From assembly GCF_900104765.1 (NCBI RefSeq), contig NZ_LT629737.1:1-64000 (forward strand): DNA of 64,000 nt, given 5' to 3'. Position 1 is the first letter of the stretch. Each line of letters begins with the position of its first letter. Positions 11,666 through 20,578 of this stretch are shown here, in pieces. Source of the DNA: Gillisia sp. Hel1_33_143. Lineage in GTDB: Bacteria > Bacteroidota > Bacteroidia > Flavobacteriales > Flavobacteriaceae. A program made the position numbers and the translations under genes. The notes under the pieces were generated by a model. The model worked only from the letters and a program-made list of their open reading frames with translations, was not told where the DNA came from and searched no databases.

Positions 11666-12619
11666 TTAATCTTTAAACACTCCCATATTTGAGTATTTAT
11701 CCATACGCTTATTTACCAATTCTGCTGATGATAAGTTTTTGAACTCATCGTAAGCAGATAAAATTGAAGCTTTGACCGTTTCAAAAGTTTCTTCACGATT
11801 GCTATGTGCACCGCCAAGAGGTTCTTTTATGATGTCATCAATCAACTTTTGTTTTTTCATATCTGTAGCGGTTAGTTTTAAAGCATCTGCCGCAATTTCC
11901 TTGTATTCCCAGCTTCTCCATAAGATAGAAGAACATGATTCTGGAGATATTACAGAGTACCATGTATTCTCTAGCATCATTACCTTATCTCCTACTCCAA
12001 TCCCTAAAGCTCCACCACTAGCACCTTCGCCAATAATAACAACAATGATTGGCACTTTTAAGCGAGTCATTTCTAAAATATTTCTAGCAATAGCCTCACC
12101 TTGTCCGCGTTCTTCTGCTTCTAAACCAGGAAATGCTCCAGGAGTATCCACGAATGTCACTACAGGAACTCCAAATTTCTCTGCAGATTTCATCAACCTT
12201 AGCGCTTTGCGATATCCTTCCGGATTCGCCATTCCAAAATTTCTATATTGTCTTGTCTTGGTGTTAAAACCTTTTTGTTGACCTACCAACATAAAACTTT
12301 GATCTCCAATCTTTCCAAGACCACCAATCATGGCCTTATCATCTTTTACAGTACGATCTCCATGAAGCTCCAAAAAGGTATCTCCACAAATAGCTTTAAT
12401 ATAATCTAAAGTATAAGGTCTGTTAGGGTGTCTTGAAAGTTGTACACGTTGCCATGCTGTAAGATTCTTATAGATTTCTTTTTTGGTAGCTACCAATTTC
12501 TTCTCTATCTGTTTACAAGTAGCTGTTACATCTACATTGCTTTCTGAACCTATGTTACAAGCTTTCTTGTATTGTTCTTCTAACTCTTTAATGGGTAATT
12601 CAAAATCCAAATATTCCAT
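11666..12619 (-). CDS. accA: acetyl-CoA carboxylase carboxyltransferase subunit alpha
   Basis: Transfers the carboxyl group from carboxybiotin to acetyl-CoA together with the beta subunit, the first step of fatty-acid synthesis. The 317-residue protein matches the family length and carries the [12 protein letters not shown] and [16 protein letters not shown] segments and the oxyanion/glycine-rich [12 protein letters not shown] loop. Upstream lies a short gap to the convergently or independently transcribed EamA gene, and a terminator follows, so it is probably monocistronic. accD is not in this window, as is common. Confidence 0.97.
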   Translation of the reverse strand: MEYLDFELPIKELEEQYKKACNIGSESNVDVTATCKQIEKKLVATKKEIYKNLTAWQRVQLSRHPNRPYTLDYIKAICGDTFLELHGDRTVKDDKAMIGGLGKIGDQSFMLVGQQKGFNTKTRQYRNFGMANPEGYRKALRLMKSAEKFGVPVVTFVDTPGAFPGLEAEERGQGEAIARNILEMTRLKVPIIVVIIGEGASGGALGIGVGDKVMMLENTWYSVISPESCSSILWRSWEYKEIAADALKLTATDMKKQKLIDDIIKEPLGGAHSNREETFETVKASILSAYDEFKNLSSAELVNKRMDKYSNMGVFKD

Positions 12620-12679
12620 ATGAAGTTATGGTGTTTTTAATTAGCCTACAAATATAACAAACTTTGAAAGGAAGAATTC

Positions 12680-13591
12680 CTAAGAAGGCTTATTAATTTT
12701 TCTTTTTGTTTTAAGATATCCGTTAAGTACTACGGTAGAAAGGATTATTAGGGTGCCGTAGTAGAATTGTGGATGCATTTGCTCCTTATTTCCGAATATT
12801 AGAAATGCTAAAATGATGCCATAGACAGGTTCTAAATTTGTAGTTAGCATTACGGTATATGGACTAAGATGCTTCATTACAGCCACAGCAGCTATAAAGG
12901 CAAACGCTGTACAAATTGAGGACAGGATGAATAAATAGAGCCAATCTGAAGATTGAAGATTGAAGAATTCTGAATTGAAACCACTTTCACCACCAGTAAT
13001 CCACGTTTTAATGATTAGGTATATTGAAATAGCTACAGCTCCCGTAAGCAACTCATAGAATGAAATAACCGATGGAGCCGCATGTTTTACAAGCTTTCCG
13101 TTCATAAGCGTAAAAACTGCCGATAGAAATGCAGAAATTAAGGCGAGGACAATTCCTAAATAATGCTCGGTTTCTACATTAAATATTATATACAGCCCAA
13201 GCATAACTATCAATCCAAAGAACACCTCATACCAAACAAATTTTCTTTTATAGAATATTGGTTCTAAGATAGAAGTAAAGAACGCACCAGTAGATAGTAA
13301 TGCTAATGTTATTGAAACATTGGCTTCCTTAATAGCACCAAAAAATGTTAACCAATGAAGAGCTATTACTAATCCCGCAATAATTAGAAGTTTTAATTTC
13401 TTAGGAGGAAGTTTAAGACTTTTGCGCTTCCATAAGATCCAGATTAGTATAAAGCCACATGCAGATAACATTCTATACCAAACCAGAGGAATAGCATCTA
13501 GCGATATTAAAGCGCCTAAAACTGCAGTAAAACCCCAAATTAACACGATAACGTGAAAAAAGAGGTAGCTTTTAAGTTTATCGTTTAGCAT
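12680..13591 (-). CDS. EamA/DMT-family membrane transporter
   Basis: A 303-residue very hydrophobic protein with about ten predicted membrane helices arranged as two EamA repeats, including FFHVIVLIWGFTAVLGALI at the N-terminus and LSPYTVMLTTNLEPVYGII in the second repeat, a typical EamA signature. Members export or import small metabolites; the substrate cannot be read from sequence. Its start overlaps the end of the preceding LptG-like gene by 14 bp, indicating co-transcription with tgt and the permease. Confidence 0.9.
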   Translation of the reverse strand: MLNDKLKSYLFFHVIVLIWGFTAVLGALISLDAIPLVWYRMLSACGFILIWILWKRKSLKLPPKKLKLLIIAGLVIALHWLTFFGAIKEANVSITLALLSTGAFFTSILEPIFYKRKFVWYEVFFGLIVMLGLYIIFNVETEHYLGIVLALISAFLSAVFTLMNGKLVKHAAPSVISFYELLTGAVAISIYLIIKTWITGGESGFNSEFFNLQSSDWLYLFILSSICTAFAFIAAVAVMKHLSPYTVMLTTNLEPVYGIILAFLIFGNKEQMHPQFYYGTLIILSTVVLNGYLKTKRKINKPS

Positions 13592-14654
13592 TAAAGAGCA
13601 AGTAAATAGCTAGAATTCCAAATGTGAAATTTGGAAACCAAACACCTATTAAAGGCGAGAATGTAGATTGTTCTGCAATAGTTCCAAAAACCTTATCAAA
13701 AAATATAAATATAAAAGCAAGAGTGATCCCTAAGGCCAAATTTACCCCCATTCCTCCTCTTCTCTTTACAGACGATACTGCTACAGCAATGATCGTTAAT
13801 ATAAAAGCAGATACCGGTAAGCTCCATCTTTTATAGGCTACCACTAAATATCTATTCATATTTGCTGAACCACGACGCTTTTCTTGATCTATAAAATCAT
13901 TCAGCTCGTTATATGTAAGTGTTTCAGCAATATATTTCACAGGAGTAAGCTGGTCGAACTCAAAGGGCAATACCGTATCCAAAACTCTTTCATGAATAAT
14001 AACATCTTCTCTTTCACCAATTATTCGCTTATCTAAATTTGTAAGAGTATAAGTACTGTCTACAGTATTGAAGACTAATTTAGAAGCACTTAATTTAAAT
14101 TTTAGCTTATTGCCTTCAAAATGCTCTAGGGTGAAATTACGTGCAGTATAAGTTTTAGGCTGGAAGTTACTGGCATAAATATATTCAGAATCATTAATCT
14201 GCCTATACACATCATTGGTTTCCTGCACTTCAGCTCCTTTTTTCAAATACTGATATTTAAACTCGTTAAAACCCTTACTAGCTTGAGGAGCCAAATACAT
14301 ACTTAAAACAAGTGCACCTACACATACAATGGAAGCTCCTATTAAATAAGGTCTCAAAAATCTCCAATAAGACACTCCACTACTTAAGAAAGCAATGATC
14401 TCTGTGTTATTAGCTAATTTTGAAGTAAACCAAATTACAGATAAAAATAGAAATAGTGGAAATAAAAGGTTTGCGAAATAAACAGTAAAATCTAAATAAT
14501 AAGCAGCCACCTCTATAAATGGAACTTCATTCTCTAAGATCTTATCTATTTTTTCTGCAAGATTAATGGTAATTCCAATAGGAATGAACATTAATAGCAT
14601 CATGGTAAAAGTACCTAGATAACGTTTTAATATGTACCAGTCTAGTATTTTCAA
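13578..14654 (-). CDS. LptF/LptG (YjgP/YjgQ)-family permease
   Basis: A 358-residue inner-membrane protein with N-terminal helices (MKILDWYILKRYLGTF start, typical of LptG), a central periplasmic beta-jellyroll-like domain (about 125-265) and C-terminal helices. LptF/LptG pair with the ATPase LptB and move lipopolysaccharide out of the inner membrane. It begins 1 bp after the stop of tgt, an arrangement common in Bacteroidota, and overlaps the next gene. Whether it is the F or G partner cannot be decided here; the opening sequence resembles LptG more. Confidence 0.93.
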   Translation of the reverse strand: MKILDWYILKRYLGTFTMMLLMFIPIGITINLAEKIDKILENEVPFIEVAAYYLDFTVYFANLLFPLFLFLSVIWFTSKLANNTEIIAFLSSGVSYWRFLRPYLIGASIVCVGALVLSMYLAPQASKGFNEFKYQYLKKGAEVQETNDVYRQINDSEYIYASNFQPKTYTARNFTLEHFEGNKLKFKLSASKLVFNTVDSTYTLTNLDKRIIGEREDVIIHERVLDTVLPFEFDQLTPVKYIAETLTYNELNDFIDQEKRRGSANMNRYLVVAYKRWSLPVSAFILTIIAVAVSSVKRRGGMGVNLALGITLAFIFIFFDKVFGTIAEQSTFSPLIGVWFPNFTFGILAIYLLFNAKR

Positions 14655-14655
14655 A

Positions 14656-15786
14656 TTATAAGCGCTTATCCATTTGCTTTACCATCATATTCTTCCAGGT
14701 TGTAAAATCACCAGCTAAGATATGCTTTCTTGCCTCACGTGTCAACCAAAGATAGAACCCTAGATTATGAATGGTAGCAATTTGCTTGCCTAATAATTCA
14801 TTTACACTAAATAAGTGTCTTAAATAAGCTTTAGTATATTCTGTATCTACCCAAGTAATATTCATATCATCTATTGCAGAAAAGTCATCTTCCCATTTCT
14901 TATTCTTAATATTGATGGTACCATGGGCTGTGAATAGCATTCCGTTTCTAGCATTTCTGGTAGGCATTACACAATCAAACATATCAATTCCAAGTGCAAT
15001 ATTCTCCAATATGTTTATTGGGGTTCCAACGCCCATTAAATAACGAGGTTTATCTTCAGGAAGGATTTCTGTAACAACTTCTGTCATTGCATACATTTCT
15101 TCTGCTGGCTCTCCTACAGACAATCCTCCAATTGCATTTCCTTCTGCCCCTACAGATGCAATATATTCTGCAGATTGCTTTCTAAGATCTTTGTAAGTAC
15201 TTCCCTGAACTATAGGAAAAAAGGCCTGAGAATAATCGTATAAGTAAGGTGTTTTTTCCAGATGACTTATACATCTATCTAACCATCTATGCGTCATATG
15301 CATAGATCTTTTGGCATATCTATAATCGCAAGGATACGGTGTACACTCATCAAAAGCCATAATTATATCTGCTCCAATTGCTCTTTGGATCTCCATAACA
15401 TTCTCTGGAGTAAAGGTGTGATAAGATCCATCTATATGAGATTTAAACTTAACGCCTTCTTCTTTGATCTTTCTTCTGTCTGAAAGAGAATAAACCTGAA
15501 ACCCACCACTATCGGTAAGAATATTTCTATCCCAATTCATGAATTTATGCAAGCCACCGGCTTTCTTTAAGATCTCAACCTGTGGCCTTAGATATAAATG
15601 ATAGGTATTTCCTAAGATTATATCAGGGTTTATTTCTTCTTTTAATTCTCTTTGATGCACTCCTTTTACTGTACCAACGGTTCCCACTGGCATAAAAATA
15701 GGAGTTTCTATAACTCCATGATCTGTTGTGATCTTTCCTGCTCTTGCTTTGCTACCTACATCGGTAGTTAAAAGTTCAAAATTCAT
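14656..15786 (-). CDS. tgt: queuine tRNA-ribosyltransferase (tRNA-guanine transglycosylase)
   Basis: Exchanges guanine 34 for a queuosine precursor in GUN-anticodon tRNAs. The 376-residue protein has the substrate and catalytic segments DSGGFQVYSL, DECTPYP, GGLSVGEP and MPTRNARNG. The start at 15786 gives the family N-terminus MNFELLTTDVGSKARAG; a further ATG at 15834 lies upstream of the probable promoter. The usual C-terminal zinc motif CxCxxC...H is not intact: by spacing from the retained His (H340 in IHNL), the three cysteine positions are N309, T311 and D314. It leads a tgt-permease-transporter operon. Confidence 0.96.
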   Translation of the reverse strand: MNFELLTTDVGSKARAGKITTDHGVIETPIFMPVGTVGTVKGVHQRELKEEINPDIILGNTYHLYLRPQVEILKKAGGLHKFMNWDRNILTDSGGFQVYSLSDRRKIKEEGVKFKSHIDGSYHTFTPENVMEIQRAIGADIIMAFDECTPYPCDYRYAKRSMHMTHRWLDRCISHLEKTPYLYDYSQAFFPIVQGSTYKDLRKQSAEYIASVGAEGNAIGGLSVGEPAEEMYAMTEVVTEILPEDKPRYLMGVGTPINILENIALGIDMFDCVMPTRNARNGMLFTAHGTINIKNKKWEDDFSAIDDMNITWVDTEYTKAYLRHLFSVNELLGKQIATIHNLGFYLWLTREARKHILAGDFTTWKNMMVKQMDKRL

Positions 15787-15805
15787 AGTTTCATTTAAGT
15801 AGCTG

Positions 15806-15813
15806 CAAAGATA
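15806..15813 (-). promoter_or_regulatory. tgt promoter, -7 element
   Basis: TATCTTTG on the minus strand matches TAnnTTTG and lies 19 bp before the ATG at 15786. No convincing upstream TTG was found. Its position excludes the upstream ATG at 15834. Confidence 0.55.
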
Positions 15814-15899
15814 CTTAACTAATCTACATTTCACAGAACGTAGAATTTAAAAAATGTTAGTTAAATACTTCAAATCGTTGATAACTGCTAATTTCTAAC

Positions 15900-15930
15900 T
15901 TTGAGCTTCCTATTTAAAAACATATTTTTG
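15900..15930 (+). promoter_or_regulatory. transketolase promoter
   Basis: TTTG (15900-15903), a 19-bp spacer and TATTTTTG (15923-15930) form a near-ideal Bacteroidota promoter 27 bp ahead of the N-terminal transketolase gene. Confidence 0.78.
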
Positions 15931-15956
15931 CAACACTTAAAAATAACAACACAACA

Positions 15957-16802
15957 ATGCCGAACACACAACAATTAGAAGATTTTGTTTCTCAGGTTAG
16001 AAGAGACATTGTAAGACAGGTACACAAAGTAAATTCTGGGCATCCGGGAGGATCTTTAGGCTGCGCAGAATTCTTTACAGCTCTTTATCAAGAAGTGATG
16101 GATTATAGCACAGATTTTAAGATGGATGGAATTGGAGAAGACCTTTTCTTTTTATCTAACGGTCATATTTCTCCAGTGTTTTACAGCGTGCTGGCTAGAA
16201 GTGGATTTTTTCCTGTAGAAGAATTAAATACTTTTAGACTTATTAACTCTCGCTTACAAGGACACCCAACTACACATGAAGGGCTTCCAGGTATTAGAAT
16301 TGCCTCTGGATCTCTTGGCCAAGGAATGAGTGTAGCACTTGGAGCTGCAGAAACTAAAAAATTGAATAATGATGATCACTTAATTTACACACTTCATGGT
16401 GATGGTGAATTGCAAGAAGGTCAGAATTGGGAAGCAATTATGTATGCTGCCGGAAACAAGATAGATAATATTATATCTACCATAGATGTTAACGGCCAGC
16501 AAATAGATGGAGCAACAGATCAGGTACTACCAATGGGGAACATCAAAGCTAAGTTTGAAGCTTTTGGATGGGAAGTTCTAGAGGTGAAAGAAGGAAATGA
16601 TATTACAAAGATCAATGAAGGTTTAAAGAAAGCGAAAGAACTAACGGGAAATGGTAAGCCTGTTTGTATCTTGTTACATACAATTATGGGTAACGGTGTA
16701 GATTTTATGATGCATACTCATAAATGGCATGGTGTTGCTCCAAATGATGAGCAACTTGCAGAAGCATTATCTCAAAACCCTGAAGCCTTAGGAGATTATT
16801 AA
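15957..16802 (+). CDS. transketolase, N-terminal (thiamine-diphosphate-binding) subunit
   Basis: First half of a split transketolase, an enzyme of the non-oxidative pentose phosphate pathway that transfers two-carbon units. The 281 residues cover the pyrophosphate-binding domain with SGHPGGSLGCAEF and the TPP motif HGDGELQEGQNWEA...DVNGQQIDG. The rest of the enzyme is encoded by the next gene, 65 bp downstream. Split transketolases are common in Bacteroidota, so this is not a broken gene. It has its own good promoter. Confidence 0.96.
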   Translation: MPNTQQLEDFVSQVRRDIVRQVHKVNSGHPGGSLGCAEFFTALYQEVMDYSTDFKMDGIGEDLFFLSNGHISPVFYSVLARSGFFPVEELNTFRLINSRLQGHPTTHEGLPGIRIASGSLGQGMSVALGAAETKKLNNDDHLIYTLHGDGELQEGQNWEAIMYAAGNKIDNIISTIDVNGQQIDGATDQVLPMGNIKAKFEAFGWEVLEVKEGNDITKINEGLKKAKELTGNGKPVCILLHTIMGNGVDFMMHTHKWHGVAPNDEQLAEALSQNPEALGDY

Positions 16803-16867
16803 TAGACTTCAATACTTATCATTAATAGCTATTGATAAGATCTTGAATCTCAGAAAAAGACATTAGA

Positions 16868-17821
16868 ATGAAAAAATATACAAATACAGGAAATAAAGAT
16901 ACACGTTCAGGTTTTGGAGCAGGTTTGGCTGAATTAGGTAGAACTAATGAAAATGTAGTTGCTCTTTGTGCCGATCTTACCGGCTCTTTAAAGATGGACG
17001 AATTTAAAGCAGAAAATCCTGAAAGATTTTTCCAAGTTGGAATTGCAGAAGCTAATATGATAGGAATGGCTGCAGGAATGACCATTGGTGGTAAAATACC
17101 ATTTACGGGAACCTTTGCTAACTTTTCTACCGGTAGAGTTTATGACCAAATTCGCCAAAGTGTTGCTTACTCCGGTAAAAACGTAAAAATTTGTGCATCT
17201 CATGCTGGCCTAACTTTAGGTGAAGATGGAGCAACTCACCAGATATTAGAAGATCTAGGATTAATGAAGATGTTACCTGGAATGACCGTTATAAATACGT
17301 GTGACTATAATCAGACTAAAGCAGCTACTATGGCTATTGCTGAATTGGATGGCCCGGTATATTTAAGATTTGGAAGACCAAAAGTTGCCAATTTTACTCC
17401 AGAAGATCAAAACTTTGAAATAGGAAAAGCTGTACAACTTACCGAAGGAACAGATGTTACTATAATAGCTACAGGTCACCTGGTGTGGGAAGCTTTAGAA
17501 GCAGCGCAAGAATTGGAAGCTAAAGGAATTAGTGCAGAGGTAATAAATATTCACACTATTAAACCTTTGGATGAAGAAGCCATTATAAAATCTGCTAAGA
17601 AAACCGGATGTGTGGTAACTGCCGAAGAACACAATATACTAGGTGGTCTTGGAGAAAGCGTAGCTCGTACATTATCTTTAAATGCACCTACACCTCAAGA
17701 ATATGTAGCTACCATGGATACTTTTGGTGAGAGTGGAACTCCGGAGCAATTAATGGAGAAATATGGATTAAATGCTGAAGCAATCGTAAAAGCTACTCAA
17801 AAAGTGATCAAAAGAAAGTAA
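16868..17821 (+). CDS. transketolase, C-terminal subunit
   Basis: The 317 residues carry the pyrimidine-binding domain with the catalytic-Glu segment FFQVGIAEANMIGMAAGM, the GEDGATHQ block and the C-terminal regulatory-type domain (TIKPLDEEAI, ILGGLGESV). It should assemble with the upstream N-terminal subunit into an active heterotetramer. A strong terminator at 17845 ends the two-gene operon. Confidence 0.96.
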   Translation: MKKYTNTGNKDTRSGFGAGLAELGRTNENVVALCADLTGSLKMDEFKAENPERFFQVGIAEANMIGMAAGMTIGGKIPFTGTFANFSTGRVYDQIRQSVAYSGKNVKICASHAGLTLGEDGATHQILEDLGLMKMLPGMTVINTCDYNQTKAATMAIAELDGPVYLRFGRPKVANFTPEDQNFEIGKAVQLTEGTDVTIIATGHLVWEALEAAQELEAKGISAEVINIHTIKPLDEEAIIKSAKKTGCVVTAEEHNILGGLGESVARTLSLNAPTPQEYVATMDTFGESGTPEQLMEKYGLNAEAIVKATQKVIKRK

Positions 17822-17844
17822 TATTCTTCTTTATATATTATTTT

Positions 17845-17877
17845 AAACCCTTCAACGTCAACGCTTGAAGGGTTTTT
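17845..17877 (+). terminator. transketolase operon terminator
   Basis: AAACCCTTCAA (17845-17855) pairs perfectly with TTGAAGGGTTT (17865-17875) and is followed by more T residues. Confidence 0.92.
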
Positions 17878-17896
17878 CAATTTTGTGTGAAAATAA

Positions 17897-17913
17897 TTGG
17901 CACATTTACTGCG
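17897..17913 (+). promoter_or_regulatory. putative sigma-54 promoter
   Basis: TTGGCAC followed by TGCG has the GG and GC doublets exactly 12 bp apart, as in the sigma-54 (RpoN) -24/-12 consensus TTGGCACG-N4-TTGCA. It lies 30 bp ahead of the outer-membrane protein ATG at 17944. No TAnnTTTG box is seen here. An activator site was not identified. Confidence 0.5.
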
Positions 17914-17943
17914 TTATACCCATCTCATCTTAAATTAAAACTT

Positions 17944-18540
17944 ATGAAAAAATTATTTTTACTAGCATGCCTTACTTTCGGAGGAGTGGCAATGGCTCAA
18001 ACTTCTTATGGAATTAAAGGTGGTCTAAATTATGGTGCTACCGGAGATTACGAAAACTTTTCTCAAGTTGCAGGAGATGTTTCTACCGTAGAAAACGGAA
18101 AAGAAAGCACAGGATATCATTTAGGTGCTTTTGCAAAGTTTGAATTTCTTGGAATATTTCTTCAACCGGAATTAGTATACACTTCTTTAAAGACAGAATA
18201 TAAAACATTCGATTATAGAATGAATAAAATAGATGCACCTATACTTTTAGGCTTGAACGTTTTCGGACCAATAAATATTAAAGCAGGACCTTCTTTTCAA
18301 TATGTATTGAATAATGATCTTGAGAACTCAGATTTCGAAATTTCAGACGTTGATAATGAAATTACTTTAGGATATCAATTGGGTGCCGGATTAGATCTTG
18401 GAAGATTAGGCTTTGATGTACGCTATGAAGGGGCATTTAATGAGAACAATGCTTTTGGTAATATGGCTGCAGACAGGAACTTTAAAATTGACTCCAGACC
18501 GTCACAATGGATCTTCGGCCTAACCTATACTTTTAATTAA
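17944..18540 (+). CDS. outer-membrane beta-barrel (porin-like) protein
   Basis: A 198-residue protein starting with a signal peptide (MKKLFLLACLTFGGVAMAQ, cleavage after AMAQ) followed by alternating amphipathic strands such as YGIKGGLNYG, GAFAKFEFLGIFLQPEL and LGYQLGAGLDLG, ending in ...WIFGLTYTFN with a terminal beta-signal-like strand. This is the small OmpW/PorT-like barrel family common in Flavobacteriaceae, role unknown. The start at 17944 is chosen for the signal peptide; a longer frame from 17887 would begin upstream of the sigma-54-like site. A related protein is encoded at 47814-48527. Confidence 0.88.
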   Translation: MKKLFLLACLTFGGVAMAQTSYGIKGGLNYGATGDYENFSQVAGDVSTVENGKESTGYHLGAFAKFEFLGIFLQPELVYTSLKTEYKTFDYRMNKIDAPILLGLNVFGPINIKAGPSFQYVLNNDLENSDFEISDVDNEITLGYQLGAGLDLGRLGFDVRYEGAFNENNAFGNMAADRNFKIDSRPSQWIFGLTYTFN

Positions 18541-18550
18541 GGCTATATTT

Positions 18551-18598
18551 TAATAACAAAAAAATCCGCAACCAAGGTTGCGGATTTTTTTGTTATTA
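18551..18598. terminator. bidirectional terminator between convergent genes
   Basis: Two 23-bp arms (18551-18573 and 18576-18598) are perfect reverse complements with a 2-bp loop. The core is ATCCGCAACC/GGTTGCGGAT, flanked by A and T runs on both sides. Confidence 0.95.
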
Positions 18599-18619
18599 AT
18601 TACTAGTATATTTTATTTT

Positions 18620-19525
18620 CTAGAAATACGTTTCAGGATCTAGATAATCTGGGATCCCATCGCTATTCTTATCTGTAAAGATTATAGAACCATCTATATT
18701 GAATGTTATTTCTTCTTTTGTTGGAGTTCCATCACCATCATCATCTGTATCTGCGTAATTTGGCGCACCATCCTCATCGGTATCATCATTAGTGATAATC
18801 TCATCTCCATTTAGATCTTCCATATAACTTGGAATTCCATCATTATCATGATCTGCCTCATTAGCGATAAAGAGGTTCACATTAAATATTATTGGACTAT
18901 AGGAAGGAATTAGAGGTTGAGTTGAAGCAAAATATCCTAATCCAGAAGGTAAGAAAATAGAACCTATTCCATAATCATTATTAAATACTACAGAATTATC
19001 TTCTTTTACCTCGTATCCTGAAGCAGATTTAAATTCAACAATACCCTGAGTAAAACCATCTATTAATTGTGTAAGGTCAAACCAAACAGGAGTAAGCGTA
19101 TTATCAAATGTAGTTCCTGTTAAAAGTTTCCCGGAGTAAGTAACAAACGTAGAATCTGCAAATTTAGGTTGCATCCCTTCCCCTTCTCTCACCTTCAAAA
19201 CATATAGATTGTAATCTACTTCATCTCTGGTAATAGTTTTGGTAGATAAAAGATCAGATTCAAAAATGGAGATCTTTTCAGCATTAGATCCAGCAATTGT
19301 ATCAAATCGAACTGTATAATCAAAGTCTGCTGCAGGAGACTCAAATTCTTCATAATTATAGAAATGTGTCTTTAAATAAGAAACTAGCGCTTCATCATCT
19401 TCAATAGCTTGTTCTCCACGATCTCTTGGAGGTGTAATGGAGGTTTCATCATCATCTTTGTTGCAACTTATAAACATTGTGCTAGCTAGCACGGTAATAA
19501 AAAACAATTTGTTCAATTTCATCAT
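18620..19525 (-). CDS. FKBP-type prolyl isomerase-like lipoprotein with calcium-repeat tail
   Basis: A 301-residue lipoprotein: the signal peptide ends ...TMFISC with lipobox cysteine near residue 21, followed by NKDDDE, an acidic stretch like the lipoprotein surface-export signal of Bacteroidota. Residues about 100-215 resemble an FKBP domain (DSTFVTYSGKLLTGTTFDNT, SGLGYFASTQPLIPSYSPIIFNVNL). The C-terminal 80 residues consist of aspartate-rich, thrombospondin-type-3-like repeats (DHDNDGIPSYMEDLNGDE, DTDDDGDGTPTKEE, DKNSDGIPDYLDP), expected to bind calcium. FKBP catalytic aromatic residues are not all obvious, so isomerase activity is uncertain. Confidence 0.85.
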   Translation of the reverse strand: MMKLNKLFFITVLASTMFISCNKDDDETSITPPRDRGEQAIEDDEALVSYLKTHFYNYEEFESPAADFDYTVRFDTIAGSNAEKISIFESDLLSTKTITRDEVDYNLYVLKVREGEGMQPKFADSTFVTYSGKLLTGTTFDNTLTPVWFDLTQLIDGFTQGIVEFKSASGYEVKEDNSVVFNNDYGIGSIFLPSGLGYFASTQPLIPSYSPIIFNVNLFIANEADHDNDGIPSYMEDLNGDEIITNDDTDEDGAPNYADTDDDGDGTPTKEEITFNIDGSIIFTDKNSDGIPDYLDPETYF

Positions 19526-19600
19526 TAGCTCAATTTAAGGCGGCAAGATACAATAATCTTGTATTTTTGCTTAAGATTTACACAGTTTTAAGAACCAAAT

Positions 19601-19996
19601 ATGAGAGTTGATAAATATTTATGGTGTGTGCGGTATTTCAAAACAAGAAGTCTTGCCACCCAAGCTTGCAGACAAGGGAAAGTAAAGATCTTAGGAGATA
19701 ATGTAAAAGCTTCTAGAGAGGTATATCCTACTGATAAGATTCAGGTTAGAAAAAATCAGATCGATTATCAAATAGAAGTATTAGACATTCCCACCAGTAG
19801 AGTTGGAGCTAAGATTGCAAATCTTTATGTTAATGATATTACTCCTAAAGAAGAATTCGAAAAATTAGAGCTTTTAAAGTATTCTAAAGACTATTATAGA
19901 AAAAGAGGAACCGGTAGACCTACCAAAAAAGATCGTAGAGATATAGATGATTGGTTTGAAGATCCAGATGAAGAAACCAAAGAAGCGAAAGAATGA
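19601..19996 (+). CDS. S4-domain RNA-binding protein, Hsp15-like
   Basis: A 131-residue protein with an N-terminal S4 domain (MRVDKYLWCVRYFKTRSLA...GKVKILGDNVKASR), as in Hsp15, which binds stalled 50S subunits carrying nascent chains after heat shock. The C-terminal part is basic then acidic (GRPTKKDRRDIDDWFEDPD). Its stop overlaps the start of the methyltransferase gene by 4 bp (ATGA), indicating coupled translation. Assignment to the Hsp15 branch rather than another S4 family rests on size and the N-terminal pattern. Confidence 0.85.
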   Translation: MRVDKYLWCVRYFKTRSLATQACRQGKVKILGDNVKASREVYPTDKIQVRKNQIDYQIEVLDIPTSRVGAKIANLYVNDITPKEEFEKLELLKYSKDYYRKRGTGRPTKKDRRDIDDWFEDPDEETKEAKE

Positions 19997-20574
19997 GATT
20001 AGACAAAGAATATTGGAGTTCTAGATATCAAAATTATACTACAGGCTGGGATCTAGGAAAAGTTTCTCCACCTCTAAAAGCATACATAGATCAACTAGAA
20101 AATAAGAATTTAAAGATCCTTATTCCTGGTGGTGGCAATTCTTATGAAGCAGAATATTTACATCTTCAAGGTTTTAAGAATGTCTATGTAATAGATCTAG
20201 CTTTAGAACCTTTGCACAATTTGCTTCAACGAAATCCAACATTCCCAAAGTCACATCTTATTCAAGGTGATTTTTTTGAGCTTCAGAACAATTTTGGCCT
20301 AATACTCGAACAAACTTTCTTCTGCGCGCTACCACCCAATAGGAGAGGAGATTATGCAATTAAAATGGCTGAGTTATTAGAGTCGCAAGGAAAATTGTGT
20401 GGGCTTTTATTTGACACAGAATTTGAAAAGGAAGGTCCTCCTTTTGGAGGTAGTAAACTAGAATATTTAACTTATTTTAGTCCGTTCTTTAAAATTAAGA
20501 TCTTAGCCTCTAGCTATAATTCTATAGCTCCGAGAAAAGGAAAAGAATTGTTCTTTATATTCATAAAAAATTAA
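19993..20574 (+). CDS. thiopurine S-methyltransferase-like SAM-dependent methyltransferase
   Basis: A 193-residue TPMT-superfamily enzyme: DKEYWSSRYQNYTTGWDLGKVSPPL is the family's N-terminal signature, LKILIPGGGNSYEAEYL is the SAM-binding motif I, and DFFEL and FFCALPP follow. Bacterial members methylate thiols, halides or oxyanions; the real substrate cannot be told. The gene overlaps the S4 gene by 4 bp and the next gene begins 4 bp after it. Confidence 0.85.
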   Translation: MRLDKEYWSSRYQNYTTGWDLGKVSPPLKAYIDQLENKNLKILIPGGGNSYEAEYLHLQGFKNVYVIDLALEPLHNLLQRNPTFPKSHLIQGDFFELQNNFGLILEQTFFCALPPNRRGDYAIKMAELLESQGKLCGLLFDTEFEKEGPPFGGSKLEYLTYFSPFFKIKILASSYNSIAPRKGKELFFIFIKN

Positions 20575-20578
20575 TCAT

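Noticed and set aside
15900-15956. Split transketolase as a frameshifted pseudogene
   Set aside because: The two halves have separate starts, a 65-bp gap and intact domains; split transketolase is normal in this phylum.
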